Assembly (NCBI GenBank): GCA_000688615.1
Contig: JHVA01000001.1
Span: 3,410,001-3,474,000 of the forward strand
Source: Acidobacteriaceae bacterium KBS 146
GTDB lineage: Bacteria > Acidobacteriota > Terriglobia > Terriglobales > Acidobacteriaceae
DNA length: 64,000 bases
Direction of reading: 5' to 3'
Both the position numbers and the translations under genes were made by a program. This document shows, in pieces, positions 62,485 through 64,000 of the stretch (the stretch's first letter is position 1; the number at the start of each line of letters is the position of its first letter). The notes under the pieces are model-generated. The model saw only the letters and a list, made by a program, of their open reading frames with translations. It was not told the DNA's origin and made no database searches.

Positions 62485-63243
62485 TTATGGAGCGGAGCTC
62501 TTCAGGGTCTCCGCGATTGCTTTTTCTGCCAGAGGCTGCATCCGGGCATAGCCGGCTGCGTTTGGATGAACTGCGCCATCAAATGCAAGTTCTGGTTTCA
62601 TTCCACCATTTTCGTTCGCAAGTGCTGCATAGTAGTCCAGGTATACCAACCCTTCCTGCGCGGCGTAGCTCTTGAGCCAGTCGTTCCATTGCCGGATCTC
62701 CGCAGCGGGACGAGCCTCCGGCTTCCAAGGGAAACGTGAGGCAGGCAACAGGGATGCGAGGATGACGCGAATGTGGTTTGCACGTGCGACCGCGACCATC
62801 GAAGTAATGTCGTCCTGGAACATCTCAAGGGTGGCGGGCCCGGCGTTGCCTGCAATGTTGTTGGCTCCGGCATCGGCAAGGATGACGGCGGCGGGCTTGA
62901 GTTGAACGACGTCCTGTTGAAACCGGACGAGCAGCTGCGAGGTGACCTGTCCGCTGATGCCACGGTTAATGTACGGCTTGCCGGGAAAGAATTCACCGTA
63001 TTTTCTTCCCCAGAAGTCGGTGATGGAGGCTCCTAGAAAGACCACGCGTTGCTCGCCGGGTTTGGGCGCTCCCAGGGATGAATCGTCATCACGATAGCGG
63101 GCGAGATCCGGCCAGTCTGTAAGTCTCTTCGCCATCCGGCTGTAACGGTCAGCTTCATCGGGCGGAGGAGGGGTGGCAGGGGGCAGCGCACCCTGGCCCC
63201 ACAACGTTCCAACAGAGATGGCCATTACTACGACCCACCGCAT
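62485..63243 (-). CDS. SGNH-like paralogue with altered catalytic blocks, exported
   Basis: 252 residues, near twin of the gene at 61699 (GISGQ, LLVRFQQDVVQLKPAAVI, GLVYLDYYAALAN). Block I reads LGASITDFW (Ser kept, Asp lost). Block III is DAGANNIAGN, with an extra residue and Asn for Asp, and block V is AFDGAVHPNAAGYA, with one residue more between Asp and His. The changes could weaken or shift activity. A signal peptide is present (VVVMAISVGTLWG). Confidence 0.85.
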   Translation of the reverse strand: MRWVVVMAISVGTLWGQGALPPATPPPPDEADRYSRMAKRLTDWPDLARYRDDDSSLGAPKPGEQRVVFLGASITDFWGRKYGEFFPGKPYINRGISGQVTSQLLVRFQQDVVQLKPAAVILADAGANNIAGNAGPATLEMFQDDITSMVAVARANHIRVILASLLPASRFPWKPEARPAAEIRQWNDWLKSYAAQEGLVYLDYYAALANENGGMKPELAFDGAVHPNAAGYARMQPLAEKAIAETLKSSAP

Positions 63244-63320
63244 GTATTCTCTCCCAGAGATGCAGCGCCCATCCTAAACCAAATCTTCCCACCGGACTCT
63301 GTTGTAGTCTTCTTCTCAGG

Positions 63321-64000
63321 ATGCATCCCGGAATTTCGACTCACGTCTTTCTCTCTCAGCGGCTTCACCCTGGTCTGCTCGATGCGCTGCAACGAACCGG
63401 CGCTCGCACCATTGAGCTGTTTGCTGCGCGCCATCACTTTGACTACACCGATCGCGCCGTCGTCCGGGAGCTTGCCACCTGGTTCAACGACACCGGCGTA
63501 GCAGCGACGCTGCATCAGCCGATCTACACGCGGGAGCAGTCGGAGAACTGGTCGCGTCACGTCAGTCCGACCCTGTCGCTGATTGCGCCGGAGAAGACGC
63601 ATCGCATTGAGGCGATGGATGAGGTGAAGCGGGCGCTTGAGGTCGCGGAACAGATCTCAATCTCCGCCATTACGCTGCATCTTGGTCTGAAAGATGATCC
63701 GTGGGACGAGCGGGCGATTGAGAATTCGTTGACGGCAATCGAACACATCAAGGCGTTTGCCCAGCCGCTCGGAATCAAGGTGCTGGTTGAAAATTTGCAG
63801 AACGATGTGACGACGCCGGAGCACCTGCTGGAGATTTTACACATCGGTCACTTCGACACCGTCGGCATCACCCTGGATGCGGGCCATGCCCACCTGAGCG
63901 ATTCCGGAATGGAACATGCGCTGGAGTTATTGGGCGGACGGATTCATGAGTTTCATGTCCATGACAATCATGGGCTGCGAGACGAGCACCTGTGGCCGGG
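63321..64000 (+). CDS. Sugar phosphate isomerase/epimerase-like (xylose isomerase-like TIM barrel), 5' part
   Basis: The ATG at 63321 opens a frame running past the window end, 226 codons so far. The peptide MHPGISTHVFLSQRLHPG starts a barrel, and TRTIELFAARHHFDY, AITLHLGLKDDPWDE, VLVENLQND, VGITLDAGHAHLS and IHEFHVHDNHGLRDEHL supply the metal ligands (Glu, Asp, His, His) of AP-endonuclease-2 type barrels. The reaction is not predictable. The 3' end is missing. Confidence 0.85.
   Translation, partial: MHPGISTHVFLSQRLHPGLLDALQRTGARTIELFAARHHFDYTDRAVVRELATWFNDTGVAATLHQPIYTREQSENWSRHVSPTLSLIAPEKTHRIEAMDEVKRALEVAEQISISAITLHLGLKDDPWDERAIENSLTAIEHIKAFAQPLGIKVLVENLQNDVTTPEHLLEILHIGHFDTVGITLDAGHAHLSDSGMEHALELLGGRIHEFHVHDNHGLRDEHLWP

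Overview
The window looks like a chromosomal segment of an acidobacterium (class Terriglobia, family Acidobacteriaceae; a Granulicella/Terriglobus/Edaphobacter-like soil organism). The basis is two PadR regulators each paired with a very large MacB/FtsX-type permease (the acidobacterial ADOP arrangement), many secreted polysaccharide-related enzymes, and GC-rich coding sequence. This placement is inferred from gene content. The genus cannot be fixed from the sequence alone.

Layout. 1-3.3 kb: the tail of a VOC-family gene, then a PadR regulator and ADOP permease preceded by a perfect 22-bp inverted repeat. 3.5-6 kb: a TonB-domain protein and two small orphan genes separated by a dispersed intergenic repeat. 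6.1-8.8 kb: a MarR-controlled operon (isochorismatase-like hydrolase, small membrane protein, MFS exporter). 9-12.1 kb: a divergent GH28 pectinase-like enzyme and a Tat-exported Gfo/Idh/MocA oxidoreductase. 12.3-14.2 kb: a radical SAM protein, a perfect 16-bp parS-like palindrome and an exported methyltransferase-fold protein. 14.2-19.7 kb: a second ADOP/PadR pair, a DsbA-like protein and a TolC-like protein. 19.7-24.7 kb: ychF, a CGNR regulator divergent from a frameshifted EamA transporter, two P460-type proteins and a PEBP protein. 24.9-34 kb: secreted and membrane proteins (CE12 esterase, DUF1254/1214, BI-1, DUF1080, a TIG/beta-propeller lipoprotein, a frameshifted metallophosphoesterase, a cupin), plus a relic made of pieces of two neighbouring genes.

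34.1-37.3 kb: divergent DoxX-like genes, a VapBC-type toxin-antitoxin pair, and an AT-richer two-gene module encoding a three-Cys-motif (Gp37/Gp68, DUF5131) protein and its TcmP partner, with 15-bp direct repeats at its edge. 37.4-39.1 kb: asparaginyl-tRNA synthetase carrying an in-frame copy of a dispersed repeat, next to a cluster of three more copies. 39.1-46.3 kb: MBL hydrolase, DoxX, a winged-helix/hydrolase fusion regulator, a probable methanethiol S-methyltransferase (mddA) with a truncated paralogue in front, topoisomerase IB, a PAP2 phosphatase and an O-methyltransferase.

46.6-52.2 kb is a conserved housekeeping block, all on the minus strand: ispE, tRNA-Gln, prs, rplY, pth, rpsF, rpsR, rplI. 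With ychF and the parS-like site it suggests, but does not prove, an origin-proximal location. 52.3-64 kb: a glycosyltransferase, a sigma/anti-sigma-like operon, gamma-glutamyltransferase, an exported beta-carbonic anhydrase, a GH20 hexosaminidase, an alpha/beta hydrolase, a DUF1348 protein, tandem SGNH hydrolases and the start of a sugar-phosphate isomerase-like gene.

The best candidates for something new are the TcmP/three-Cys module beside VapBC, the repeat inserted in frame in asnS, the parS-like palindrome, and the hairpin that would hide the padR ribosome-binding site. Two genes carry homopolymer frameshifts that could be real or assembly errors.
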